NCBI GenBank assembly: GCA_029212415.1
Contig: JARGOF010000013.1
Span: forward strand, 62,001 to 126,000
Direction of reading: 5' to 3'
Source: Rhizobiaceae bacterium
GTDB lineage: Bacteria; Pseudomonadota; Alphaproteobacteria; Rhizobiales; Rhizobiaceae
DNA length: 64,000 bases
A program made the position numbers and the translations under genes. The notes below the pieces were generated by a model. That model ran no database searches and was not told the DNA's origin. It saw only the letters and a program-made list of their open reading frames with translations. This document shows positions 43,641 to 52,191 of the stretch, one piece after another; within the stretch, counting starts at the first letter, position 1; the number at the start of each line of letters is the position of its first letter.

Positions 43641-43673
43641 ACGAAAGAAAAGGCGGCCACTGGTGCAGCCGCC
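43641..43673 (-). terminator. terminator-like hairpin between fdhB and fdhC
   Basis: On the minus strand GGCGGC and GCCGCC pair around a 10-base loop, followed by TTTTCTTT. It lies after the fdhB stop and before the fdhC ribosome-binding site, so part of the transcript probably ends here and the genes downstream are expressed less than fdhAB. Confidence 0.65.
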
Positions 43674-43718
43674 TCATGTCCTGTGATCGTCCCCGCGCAT
43701 CAGGCAGGGATGATCGGC

Positions 43719-44315
43719 CTAGCCGCCGACCTTGGAGCCGTAGGCAGTGCCCCAGCCCCATGCGCCAGCGCCGAACCCACGGGACACGACGCGCTCGCGG
43801 TACACCGCAGAGACAACATCACCGTCACCAGCGAGCAGCGCCTTGGTCGAGCACATTTCCGCGCAAAGCGGAAGTTTGCCCTCAGCCAGGCGATTGCGAC
43901 CGTACTTCTGGAACTCGGCCGAGGAATTGTCCTCTTCGGGGCCTCCGGCACAGAAGGTGCACTTGTCCATCTTTCCACGCGAACCGAAATTCGACGCCTG
44001 CGGGAATTGCGGCGCGCCAAAGGGGCACGCGTAGAAACAATAACCGCAACCGATGCACAGGTCCTTGGAGTGGAGAACCACGCCCTCTTCCGTGTCGTAG
44101 AAGCAATCAACCGGACACACCGCACGGCACGGCGCATCAGAACAATGCATGCAAGCGACCGAGATCGACCGTTCGCCCGGCTTGCCATCATTGATGGTGA
44201 CAACCCGGCGGCGGTTCACCCCCCAGGGCACTTCATGCTCGTTCTTGCAGGCCGTTACACAGGCATTGCATTCGATGCAACGCTCGGCATCACAAAGGAA
44301 TTTCATTCTAGCCAT
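43719..44315 (-). CDS. fdhB: formate dehydrogenase beta subunit (4Fe-4S)
   Basis: A 198-aa iron-sulfur subunit. The Cys groups CIECNACVTACKNEHE, CMHCSDAPCRAVCPVDC and CIGCGYCFYACP, plus a CTFC motif, support four 4Fe-4S clusters. The length is below that of E. coli FdnH (294 aa) because the C-terminal membrane helix is absent, so the subunit is held only by its partners. ATG at 44315 has GGGAGGAA upstream; the ORF start at 44351 lies inside fdhA. It starts 14 bases after the fdhA stop. Confidence 0.92.
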   Translation of the reverse strand: MARMKFLCDAERCIECNACVTACKNEHEVPWGVNRRRVVTINDGKPGERSISVACMHCSDAPCRAVCPVDCFYDTEEGVVLHSKDLCIGCGYCFYACPFGAPQFPQASNFGSRGKMDKCTFCAGGPEEDNSSAEFQKYGRNRLAEGKLPLCAEMCSTKALLAGDGDVVSAVYRERVVSRGFGAGAWGWGTAYGSKVGG

Positions 44316-44329
44316 AGTCGTTTTCCTCC

Positions 44330-47224
44330 CTATGCCCGTTCGATACGACACAAGGTCGCTTTGGTTTCTTGCATCTGGGTGACGGAATCATATCCATAGG
44401 TCTGGGCCGTATTGCTTGATTCACCAAGCACATAGGGATCAGCACCCGCCGGATATTTGTCTCTCAGATCCTTGCCTTCGAAATGCCCGCCGAAATGGAA
44501 CGGCATGAAGGCAACACCCTTGCCGACCCTTTGCGTGGTCATGGCCATCACCTTGACCTTGGCACCTTCGGGACCGTGCACCCAGACCTGTTCCCCATCA
44601 CGAATGCCAAGATCATTGGCATCCGCCGTGTTGATTTCGACGAACATGTCCTGTTGCAGTTCCGCAAGCCACGGGTTGGACCGTGTCTCGTCCCCGCCGC
44701 CCTCATATTCGACCAGACGGCCGGAGGTGAGGATGATCGGGAAGTCCTTGGAGAAGTCATTCTTCTGGATAGACGCATAGGCTGTCGGAAGACGGTAGAA
44801 TTTCCGATCTTCGTAGGTGGCATATTTATCCAGCAGATCACGGCGCGGCGTGTAGAGCGGCTCGCGGTGAGTTGGTATGGGATCAGGGAAAGTCCAGACC
44901 ACGGTGCGGGCCTTGGCGTTGCCGAAGGGCGCGCAGCCATGTTTGATCGCCACCCGTTGGATACCGCCTGACAGGTCGGTTTTCCAGTTGGTCTTTTCGC
45001 CGGCAACCTTGTCGATGGATGCTTTTTCGTCCGCCGTCAGATCCCCGTCCCAACCCAGTTTGGTCAGCATGGCCATGGTGAATTCGGGATAACCGTCTTC
45101 GATTTCCGAATCCTTCGACCAGGAGCCTTCGGCCAGCAGGTTTTCCCCATCCCGTTCAACGCCGAAGCGCGCGCGGAATGTCAGACCACCTTCAGCCACC
45201 GGCTTGGATGGATCGTAGAGAATTGGCGTCCCGGGATGTTTCATCTCGGGCGTGCCCCAGCTTGGCCATGGCAGACCGTAATATTCACCGTCGAGAGGGC
45301 CACCCACAGCCTGCAGCGTCGTTTTGTCAAACGTATACTGATGGGCCATATGTTCACGCAGGCGCTCGGGCGACTGGCCGGTATAGCCAATGGTCCACAT
45401 GCCTCTGTTGAACTCGCGGGTAATGTCTTCGATCAGCGGTTCGTCGTTCTCGACCTTGATGTTCTTGAACATCTCGTCGGCAAAACCCAGTTTTTTGGCC
45501 AGCTTGTAGGCGATCGTGTGATCGGGCAGCGATTCAAACAGCGGATCAACCACCTTTTCACGCCACTGGATCGACCGGTTGGAGGCCGTTACCGAACCAT
45601 AGGTTTCAAACTGCGTACAGGCCGGCAACAGATAGACGCCGTCGGTGCGGTCAGAAAGCACGGCAGAAACAGTCGGATAGGGATCGATCACGACCAGCAG
45701 GTCGAGTTTTTCCATTGCCGTCTTCATTTCTTTCATGCGGGTCTGGGAATTGGGCGCATGCCCCCAGAAGACCATGCCGCGCACCTTGTTCGGATTGTCC
45801 ATATTGGCCGGGTCTTCAAGCACCCCGTCAATCCAGCGCGAAACCGGAATGCCGGTCACCGTCATCAGGTTCTTGTCCTTGCCGTTCTTGTCCTTGACGA
45901 CGGCAAAGCGGCCCTTGATATAGTCGATATCGGTTTCCCAAACGCGGGACCAATGGCCCCAGGCACCGGCGCTCAGGCCATAGTAACCAGGCAGGGTATG
46001 CGACAGCACGCCCAGATCTGTGGCGCCCTGAACATTGTCATGGCCGCGGAAAATATTGGTTCCGCCGCCCGCCTTGCCCATGTTGCCCAGCGCCAGTTGC
46101 AGGATGCAATAGGCGCGCGTGTTGTTGTTGCCATTGGTATGCTGCGTGCCACCCATGCACCAGATGACGGTACCGGGACGATTCTCGGCCAGCGTGCGCG
46201 CTACGCGCCTGAGCTGCGAGCCGGGAACGCCGGTAACATGCTCAACCTCCTGCGGATTCCAATTGGCGACTTCACTGCGGATCTGGTCCATACCCCAGAC
46301 ACGCTGGCGGATGAACTCCTTGTCCTCCCAGCCATTTTCAAAAATGTGCCAAAGGATGCCCCATACGAGCGCCACATCGGTGCCCGGACGAAAACGCACA
46401 TATTCGTCGGCATGGGCTGCCGTGCGGGTAAAGCGCGGGTCACAGACGATCATCGGCGCATTGTTCTGCTCTTTCGCCTTCAGCAGGTGAAGAAGAGAAA
46501 CCGGATGGGCTTCGGCAGGATTGCCGCCAATGACGAATATCGCCCGGGAATTGTGAATGTCATTGTAGGAGTTTGTCATCGCTCCGTAGCCCCAGGTGTT
46601 GGCAACACCTGCAACCGTGGTGGAGTGACAGATACGCGCCTGGTGATCCACATTGTTGGAGCCCCAATAGGCAGCAAACTTGCGCACCAGATAGGACTGC
46701 TCATTGTTGTGCTTCGCGGATCCGAGCCAGTAAACCGAATCCGGCCCCGACTCTTCGCGAATATTCAGCATGGAGTCGCCAATCTCATTGATGGCATCAT
46801 CCCAGGAAAGACGGGTCCATTTGCCGTCAACCAGCTTCATCGGATATTTCAGTCGGCGTTCGCCATGGGCGTGTTCGCGCACTGCTGCACCTTTGGCGCA
46901 ATGCGCGCCGAGGTTGAAGGGCGAATCGAAAGCAGGCTCCTGCCCGATCCAGACCCCATCGACGACCTCTGCCAGCACCGTACAACCGACGGAACAATGG
47001 GTGCAGACTGACTTGACAATATCGACCTTGCCGTTCGCCGCACCTGCGGCTGTCGCTTTGGTTGCCGTGCCTGCTGTCAACGCACCTGCGACCGCGAGAC
47101 CGCCGACCGTCAGGCCGGAGCGTTTCAAGAAGTCACGGCGATTGACCGTAGCATCCGACATTGAAGCGATGGTCGATGACAGACGGGGGCCTCTCGCAAC
47201 CCCACCTACCTTCTTCCTAAGCAT
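44330..47224 (-). CDS. fdhA: formate dehydrogenase alpha subunit (Cys type, Tat exported)
   Basis: A 964-aa Mo/W-bis-MGD enzyme that oxidises formate to CO2. The N-terminus is a Tat signal (NRRDFLKRSGLTVGG). The 4Fe-4S motif CTHCSVGC, then CAKG, follows, and the metal ligand is Cys in RICHSTTV (TGT codon), where E. coli FdnG has selenocysteine. GGNPAEAHPV is the usual cofactor loop. ATG at 47224 has GGGAGA upstream. A tungstate importer and a candidate cofactor riboswitch in the same window make a tungsten form possible, but sequence does not decide between Mo and W. Confidence 0.95.
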   Translation of the reverse strand: MLRKKVGGVARGPRLSSTIASMSDATVNRRDFLKRSGLTVGGLAVAGALTAGTATKATAAGAANGKVDIVKSVCTHCSVGCTVLAEVVDGVWIGQEPAFDSPFNLGAHCAKGAAVREHAHGERRLKYPMKLVDGKWTRLSWDDAINEIGDSMLNIREESGPDSVYWLGSAKHNNEQSYLVRKFAAYWGSNNVDHQARICHSTTVAGVANTWGYGAMTNSYNDIHNSRAIFVIGGNPAEAHPVSLLHLLKAKEQNNAPMIVCDPRFTRTAAHADEYVRFRPGTDVALVWGILWHIFENGWEDKEFIRQRVWGMDQIRSEVANWNPQEVEHVTGVPGSQLRRVARTLAENRPGTVIWCMGGTQHTNGNNNTRAYCILQLALGNMGKAGGGTNIFRGHDNVQGATDLGVLSHTLPGYYGLSAGAWGHWSRVWETDIDYIKGRFAVVKDKNGKDKNLMTVTGIPVSRWIDGVLEDPANMDNPNKVRGMVFWGHAPNSQTRMKEMKTAMEKLDLLVVIDPYPTVSAVLSDRTDGVYLLPACTQFETYGSVTASNRSIQWREKVVDPLFESLPDHTIAYKLAKKLGFADEMFKNIKVENDEPLIEDITREFNRGMWTIGYTGQSPERLREHMAHQYTFDKTTLQAVGGPLDGEYYGLPWPSWGTPEMKHPGTPILYDPSKPVAEGGLTFRARFGVERDGENLLAEGSWSKDSEIEDGYPEFTMAMLTKLGWDGDLTADEKASIDKVAGEKTNWKTDLSGGIQRVAIKHGCAPFGNAKARTVVWTFPDPIPTHREPLYTPRRDLLDKYATYEDRKFYRLPTAYASIQKNDFSKDFPIILTSGRLVEYEGGGDETRSNPWLAELQQDMFVEINTADANDLGIRDGEQVWVHGPEGAKVKVMAMTTQRVGKGVAFMPFHFGGHFEGKDLRDKYPAGADPYVLGESSNTAQTYGYDSVTQMQETKATLCRIERA

Positions 47225-47348
47225 GATATTTCTCCCAATTCGCGTTTCCAGAAGTCAAAGGCTTCTGCGGCATTCATTCACAATCCAAAATTGAATTGCA
47301 CAAGGGTATTTTTGCCTGCGGCTGACGCCACAGGCCGTGCCGGTGTCC

Positions 47349-47558
47349 TTAGAAACGGGACAGTTCGTAATAGGTTTTCACGTGATCCGTTTCCCGGTAA
47401 CCGCTGCCGTGCTCAACAGCAGGAACAGCTGCCTGCGCCTTGCCGCCGGTGGCGATTGCCGCACCGCCCAGCAAAGTGCCGGCACTTGCAAGTTTCAGGA
47501 AATCGCGCCGTTCTGCGACGCTTTTGTCGTCAGGGTTTTTGACCATAGGGCCCTCCAT
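47349..47558 (-). CDS. formate dehydrogenase region TAT-target peptide
   Basis: A 69-aa protein with a Tat motif (ERRDFLKLASAGTLLGG) and a short tail with ETDHVKTYYELSRF. It matches the small TAT-target proteins encoded just before formate dehydrogenase alpha genes (TIGR02811 type). Its role is unknown; it may escort or anchor the complex. ATG at 47558 has AGGAAGG 6 bases upstream; ATG 47546, preceded by GGAGG, is an alternative. Confidence 0.82.
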   Translation of the reverse strand: MEGPMVKNPDDKSVAERRDFLKLASAGTLLGGAAIATGGKAQAAVPAVEHGSGYRETDHVKTYYELSRF

Positions 47559-47641
47559 GTCCGTCCTTCCTTTACCCAAAACGATCAACAGACCGGTTGG
47601 GCCGAATGCGCAGACGAAGCCGCACTCATATGAATTGGCGC

Positions 47642-48223
47642 CTATTCCATGGAGAAGGCACCCAGTTCAATGTCCATGAAAAGCCTGCCGAGCGTGCCCA
47701 CAGGCTGATAGAACCTGCTCAATTCGGCGGCTTCCAGATCCTTGTAAAAATGTGTTGCCCACGGCTCGATATGCGTGGTGAAAAATTCGCGTTGAATGTC
47801 AAGCGAAGCCGGCTCGCCGTAGCGCCCGGCAATCAGACCCGCCATCATTTCCATCAATGAGCCGATATGATCTTCAGGCTCCTTGATCTCATCGTGCCGC
47901 GCGATCCCCAGCGCAGCCATGGAATTGCGCAATTTGGCGAGGGGTTTTTCGTTCAGGAAACCGGTGAGGTAATAGGAGCCGTAGGGCAGCAATTCACCGC
48001 GCCCCATACCGATGAACAGGCCGTCATATTCCTGACGGACCGTTGCCACGGGGGTCGCTGCGGCCAGTTTGGCAAGTGTGTTGAAAGCCAGTCCCATGTC
48101 GGTTCCGTCACCGGACAAAGCGGCAAGCGCTTTTAGAGAATTCTGATCGGGAGGCGCAAAAAGCAGCTTGCCGAGCAAACCATAAAGGTCTGCGCGCATG
48201 GCGTCTTCCGCCCTTATCTTCAC
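47642..48223 (-). CDS. TorD/DmsD-family chaperone for formate dehydrogenase
   Basis: A 193-aa helical protein of the TorD family. The conserved EYDGLFIGMGRGELLPYGSYYLTGF is the family signature, and EPEDHIGSLMEMM follows. These chaperones bind the Tat signal of a molybdoenzyme, here most likely FdhA, until the cofactor is inserted. It is the first gene of the FDH operon and has AGGAGGAG upstream. Confidence 0.88.
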   Translation of the reverse strand: MKIRAEDAMRADLYGLLGKLLFAPPDQNSLKALAALSGDGTDMGLAFNTLAKLAAATPVATVRQEYDGLFIGMGRGELLPYGSYYLTGFLNEKPLAKLRNSMAALGIARHDEIKEPEDHIGSLMEMMAGLIAGRYGEPASLDIQREFFTTHIEPWATHFYKDLEAAELSRFYQPVGTLGRLFMDIELGAFSME

Positions 48224-48260
48224 TTTTAAAGTGTGATTTTGCAGAACGCTCTCCTCCTGA

Positions 48261-48288
48261 TTTAGGATTAGATACGAATTATTCTAAA
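48261..48288. promoter_or_regulatory. imperfect inverted repeat upstream of the FDH operon
   Basis: TTTAGGAT (48261-48268) and ATTCTAAA (48281-48288) are complementary with one mismatch, about 40-65 bases before the torD-like start. It could be an operator of the operon. It does not match the FNR or ArcA consensus. Confidence 0.35.
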
Positions 48289-48375
48289 CTGGCAAGCACA
48301 CCAAAAGGATGAGATGTGCCATTTGGCTGGGCCTTTCCTGAACGGTCGGATCAAATCGCACTGCCCAGCCTCTGC

Positions 48376-49560
48376 CTATTCAAAGACAATGCTCGGCGCG
48401 CCAGCGCCAACAGAGGCGCTTTCGATATCCACACGGTTGATCACCGCTGCCGCAATTTCCTTGTATATTGCGGCATGGGGACCATCCGGCATGGAAATGG
48501 TGACGGGTGTTCCGCCATCCGAATGGCTGCGAATATCCATATGCAGCGGAATCTCTCCGAGAAACGGCACGCCCATGCGGCCGGCTTCATCACGGGCGCC
48601 GCCATGACCGAATATATCGGATCGTTCACCGCATTTGGGACAGATAAAGGTCGACATGTTTTCTATGATGCCGAGAATCGGCACGTCCACCTTGCGGAAC
48701 ATGTTCAAACCTTTGCGCGCATCAATCAGGGCGATATCCTGCGGCGTGGAGACGATGACCGCCCCGGCCAGAGGCACCTGCTGCGCCATGGTCAATTGCG
48801 CATCACCGGTGCCCGGCGGCATATCGACAATCAGTAGATCCAGTTCGCCCCAGGCGACCTCGCGCAGCATCTGGGTCAGCGCCGAAATGACCATCGGGCC
48901 ACGCCAGATCATCGGTGTTTCCTCATCCACCAGAAAGCCCATGGACATGACCTTGAGACCATAGCTCTCCAGCGGCGACAGAACGCGGCCATTGGCCGTT
49001 GGCCGATCCGATATGCCAAGCAAACGCGGCATGGAGGGTCCATAGATATCGGCATCGAGAATGCCGACTTTCTTGCCAAGGCCTTGCAGCGCCAGCGCCA
49101 GGTTCACCGATGTCGTTGATTTTCCCACACCACCTTTGCCCGAAGCGACGGCTACAATGGACCTGATGCCGGGCACGCCGGCCTTCTGATTGGGCTGTTC
49201 AGCTTGCGCTCGGGCGGCCTGTGCCTGCATGGGTGGTGGCACAGATGCCGCCTGGGCAGCGCTCGGCGCCGGTCGAATGGGGGCAGACTGGATGGACGGG
49301 GATCCCGCCGTCCGCTCGGCCGTCAGGACCGCTGTCACCTTGCTGACGCCGTCAATCATCATGACAGCCTTTTCAGCAGCGGCCCGCAAGGGTTCCAGTT
49401 CCTGCGCACGCTCGGCCGGTACGTTGACCGAAAAAATGACCCTGTCTTCGCGAACCAGAATGCCATTGACCAGGCCAAGCGAGACAATGTCGCCTTTCAG
49501 GTCAGGCCCCTTGACCCGCGACAGACGCGCGATGACCATTTCTTCGGTGATAATTGGCAT
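48376..49560 (-). CDS. apbC: Mrp/NBP35 family iron-sulfur carrier ATPase (ApbC)
   Basis: A 394-aa P-loop protein. An N-terminal DUF59-like domain (residues 1-90; ITEEMVIARLSRVKGPDLKG) and a Pro/Ala/Gln linker precede the deviant Walker A SGKGGVGKST and the C-terminal CPKC cluster-binding site. These proteins bind 4Fe-4S clusters and hand them to apo-proteins. ATG at 49560 has GGGAGA upstream; the ORF start at 49611 is unsupported. It is just upstream of the FDH operon, which needs many clusters, but this is a general housekeeping gene and the link may be chance. Confidence 0.88.
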   Translation of the reverse strand: MPIITEEMVIARLSRVKGPDLKGDIVSLGLVNGILVREDRVIFSVNVPAERAQELEPLRAAAEKAVMMIDGVSKVTAVLTAERTAGSPSIQSAPIRPAPSAAQAASVPPPMQAQAARAQAEQPNQKAGVPGIRSIVAVASGKGGVGKSTTSVNLALALQGLGKKVGILDADIYGPSMPRLLGISDRPTANGRVLSPLESYGLKVMSMGFLVDEETPMIWRGPMVISALTQMLREVAWGELDLLIVDMPPGTGDAQLTMAQQVPLAGAVIVSTPQDIALIDARKGLNMFRKVDVPILGIIENMSTFICPKCGERSDIFGHGGARDEAGRMGVPFLGEIPLHMDIRSHSDGGTPVTISMPDGPHAAIYKEIAAAVINRVDIESASVGAGAPSIVFE

Positions 49561-49823
49561 GCATTCTCCCTGGTCTGGCGCCCCGAACAGAACCACAGAA
49601 CCGCACCACAAAGCTTGGCAACAGACAATTTTCAGGCTGGCTCAGCCACTCTGATCGAGACCTGGAATGATTCTAATTGACTTTGGACGCACTGGAAATG
49701 CCCCGCTGCCAATTTGTTGTCAACCGCGACCCAATGTCCGCCGTCATTAAGGGTGCGGTTGCCTCCGTGCCATGCCAAGACTGTTTGAACAGGACCGGCA
49801 AGATTGGCAAGACCAGGGATAAA

Positions 49824-50543
49824 TCAAGTCCGGAACAGTTCCGACTGTTCGGCGGCAAGCACAGGCAGGGATATCAGAATCTCGCTCAGATGGGCGCGCA
49901 TCGCTTCTTCTGCCCGTTCGGGCGAACGCGAGGCGATCGCATCGGCGATATCGCGGTGCTGGGCAATGATCGATGTCATCGGCGTTGCCTGCGGCAGGCT
50001 GAGAAAACGCACCCGGTCCATCTGTACCTTGAGTTCTTCGACAACGCGCCAGGCGTGATTGCAGTCGACACTATTGGCAATCGCCTCGTGGAAGGCCTCA
50101 TCGCTGCGCAGGAAGCCGCTGTGATCATCGGCAAGGGCGGCCCGCTCCTGCTCGATCAGATGGGTCTTGATGGCCGCTATGCTTGCATCACTGGCTTCCA
50201 ACGCCGCCTTGCGCACGACGGCAACCTCCACCGCTTCACGGATGAAACGGGCATTTTCCACAGCCTTGCGTGAAATGAGCTGAACAAATGTTCCGCGCTG
50301 CGGCTGTATTTCGACCAGCCCCACATCTGCCAGTTTGAAAAAAGCTTCACGCACGGGTTGCCGCGAGACGCCAAGCTGTTTGGAGATTTCAGTCTCTCTC
50401 AAGGCATTTCCAGGGCGCAGTTGCAATTGCACAATTGCGTCCTTCAATGCCTGATAAACCCGGTTTCCTGCCGTCATCTGGCGCTGTGAAACTGAATCCC
50501 ATGAAAGAGAATTCAATTGTATTGGCGTGTCTGAATTGACCAT
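49824..50543 (-). CDS. GntR family regulator (FCD subfamily) of hexuronate genes
   Basis: A 239-aa regulator. The winged helix-turn-helix is at residues about 25-95 (YQALKDAIVQLQLRPGNALR; LGVSRQPVREAFFKLADVGL; QPQRGTFV), followed by the all-helical FCD ligand domain with Asp/His metal residues (RSDEAFHEAI; AQHRDIADAI). It diverges from dctP and has a palindromic site right before its start, so it most likely represses the uronate genes. No good ribosome-binding site is seen at 50543, so the mRNA may be leaderless or the start may be wrong. Confidence 0.88.
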   Translation of the reverse strand: MVNSDTPIQLNSLSWDSVSQRQMTAGNRVYQALKDAIVQLQLRPGNALRETEISKQLGVSRQPVREAFFKLADVGLVEIQPQRGTFVQLISRKAVENARFIREAVEVAVVRKAALEASDASIAAIKTHLIEQERAALADDHSGFLRSDEAFHEAIANSVDCNHAWRVVEELKVQMDRVRFLSLPQATPMTSIIAQHRDIADAIASRSPERAEEAMRAHLSEILISLPVLAAEQSELFRT

Positions 50544-50549
50544 TGTATA

Positions 50550-50561
50550 TTAGTATACTAA
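50550..50561. promoter_or_regulatory. palindromic operator TTAGTATACTAA
   Basis: A perfect 12-bp palindrome lying between the divergent gntR and dctP genes, 7 bases from the gntR start. It is near the TNGT...ACNA pattern of FCD-type GntR operators. Autoregulation plus control of dctPQM-uxuA-uxaC is the likely role. Confidence 0.6.
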
Positions 50562-50627
50562 CCTCCGGTGACTCAGATTCATATCTGACTTGTTATACGT
50601 GATGTCAACATTTGGGAGGAAATAATC

Positions 50628-51602
50628 ATGAATGCGTTGAAGTTTTTTTCAGCGGTCAGCGTTCTGACCGTGGCTCTATGCGGCACAGCAATGGCCGCCG
50701 ACTACACTTTGAGTGTCAATACGGCGCTCACTCAGGACGATCCACTTTTCAAAGGCCTTGAAGCCTTCCGCGACAATGTCAGCGAACGCACGGACGGCAC
50801 GGTCGAAATCAAGATTTTTCCCAGTTCACAACTCGGCAAGGACGAAGATGTGCTGGAACAGGCCCGTGCGGGCGCACCGGTAGCGGTCGTGGTTGACGGC
50901 GGCCGTCTGGCGGTTTTTCAGAAGGAATTCGGCGTCCTTGGCGCACCCTTTCTTGCAAGTGGCTATGACGGCATCCGCAAGGTCGTTACTTCCGATCTGT
51001 TCGAAGAGTGGGTCGCAGGCCTGCATGACAGTTCCGGACTTCAGGTTCTTTCCTTCAACTGGTGGCAAGGTGAACGCCATCTGCTGACCAAAAAGCCGAT
51101 CACCGGCACAGCCGACCTTGCCGGCGTTCGCATGCGCACGCCTGGTGCACCAGTGTGGATGGAAACCATTCGGGCCATGGGCGCAACACCCACGCCGATG
51201 GGCTGGACCGAAGTCTACTCAGCCCTTCAACAGGGCGTCATTGACGCGGCAGAAGCACAGCATCCGGCGACGCGCGGCTCCAAACTGGATGAAGTGGTCA
51301 CCCACATCACCAAGACCGGGCATATCAACCTGATCACCGGTCTGGTCGGCAGTGCTGCATGGTTTGACAGCCTTCCTGCGGAAACCCAGGTCATCATTCG
51401 CGAAGAAGCCCTGAAAGCCGGTGATATCGCCTCCTACGGAACGCAGGATGCGCTGGCCGGCATCGAAAAGGAACTGACCGAGAAGGGTGTCATCATCACG
51501 GAAATTGACACCGCACCCTTCAAGGAAGCAACAGCACCGGTCTACGATTTGCTCGGTTATGGCGATCTGCGCGACACATTGCGCGCAATCGCAGCACAAT
51601 AG
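50628..51602 (+). CDS. dctP: TRAP transporter solute-binding protein DctP
   Basis: A 324-aa periplasmic binding protein with a signal peptide (ending AMAA). The mature protein has LSVNTALTQDDPLFKGLEAF, the conserved VRMRTPGAPVWMETIRAMGA with the Arg that binds a carboxylate, and the helix spanning GWTEVYSALQQGVIDAAEAQ. The neighbours UxuA and UxaC point to a hexuronate such as glucuronate as ligand. GGGAGGAA precedes the start. Confidence 0.9.
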   Translation: MNALKFFSAVSVLTVALCGTAMAADYTLSVNTALTQDDPLFKGLEAFRDNVSERTDGTVEIKIFPSSQLGKDEDVLEQARAGAPVAVVVDGGRLAVFQKEFGVLGAPFLASGYDGIRKVVTSDLFEEWVAGLHDSSGLQVLSFNWWQGERHLLTKKPITGTADLAGVRMRTPGAPVWMETIRAMGATPTPMGWTEVYSALQQGVIDAAEAQHPATRGSKLDEVVTHITKTGHINLITGLVGSAAWFDSLPAETQVIIREEALKAGDIASYGTQDALAGIEKELTEKGVIITEIDTAPFKEATAPVYDLLGYGDLRDTLRAIAAQ

Positions 51603-51614
51603 GTCTACAATTGC

Positions 51615-51648
51615 CGCGGGTCTGCTGAAATGGGCAGGCCCGCGTTTT
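51615..51648 (+). other. hairpin after dctP
   Basis: CGCGGGTCTGC (51615-51625) and GCAGGCCCGCG (51634-51644) form an 11-bp stem with one G-U pair, followed by TTTT. It can act as a partial terminator so that dctP is made in excess over dctQM. Confidence 0.6.
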
Positions 51649-51675
51649 CCTTGTGCTTGCGGAAAAGTGTCTCCC

Positions 51676-52191
51676 ATGAACAACGTACTCAAACGTTTCG
51701 AGCTGGTTTGCGGCGTCATCCTGCTGGGGCTGATCGTCTTTCTGGTGTTTATCGCCGCAATCATGCGGACATTCGGCCACCCGCTGATCTGGTCGGTGGA
51801 TCTCGCACAGTTGCTCTTCATCTGGCTTTGTTTCGTCGGGGCGTCCAGAGCCCTGCGCGCCCGGGCGCATCTGGGCATGGATATCGCCATCCGCCACCTG
51901 AGACATCGCAGCCGCCTGATCATCGAATTGCTGCTTGCCGCATTGTTCATTGCCTTTCTGGCCATCCTGACAGTGGAAGGCGTCAATCTGACCTTGCTGA
52001 ACCGGGAGCGCCTGTTCGGTGACAGCGGCCTGTCCTACGCCTATGTCACCATCGCCGTTCCCTTTGGCTCTCTCCTGCTGGTCGCATCCATTCTCTCCAA
52101 TGCCATGGAAGCCTGGAAGCAGCGAAATGTGCCTGCGGCAGATCTTGTCTTTTCCCAGTCAGAGAAATCATCCGAACAGGCGCTGCTATGA
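51676..52191 (+). CDS. dctQ: TRAP transporter small permease DctQ
   Basis: A 171-aa protein with four membrane helices; FIAAIMRTFGHPLIWSVDLA and RARAHLGMDIAI are characteristic of DctQ. ATG at 51676 was chosen since the membrane protein begins there; the ORF start at 51487 overlaps dctP. It overlaps dctM by four bases. Confidence 0.88.
   Translation: MNNVLKRFELVCGVILLGLIVFLVFIAAIMRTFGHPLIWSVDLAQLLFIWLCFVGASRALRARAHLGMDIAIRHLRHRSRLIIELLLAALFIAFLAILTVEGVNLTLLNRERLFGDSGLSYAYVTIAVPFGSLLLVASILSNAMEAWKQRNVPAADLVFSQSEKSSEQALL

Noticed and set aside
45236-47011. 591-aa plus-strand ORF opposite fdhA
   Set aside because: It is a shadow of the formate dehydrogenase alpha gene: no domain is recognisable, composition is Arg/Gly/His-rich, and fdhA on the other strand is unmistakable.
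44330-47224. Selenocysteine in the formate dehydrogenase
   Set aside because: The frame is open throughout, and the metal-ligand codon is TGT (Cys) in RICHSTTV; there is no in-frame TGA and no SECIS is needed.
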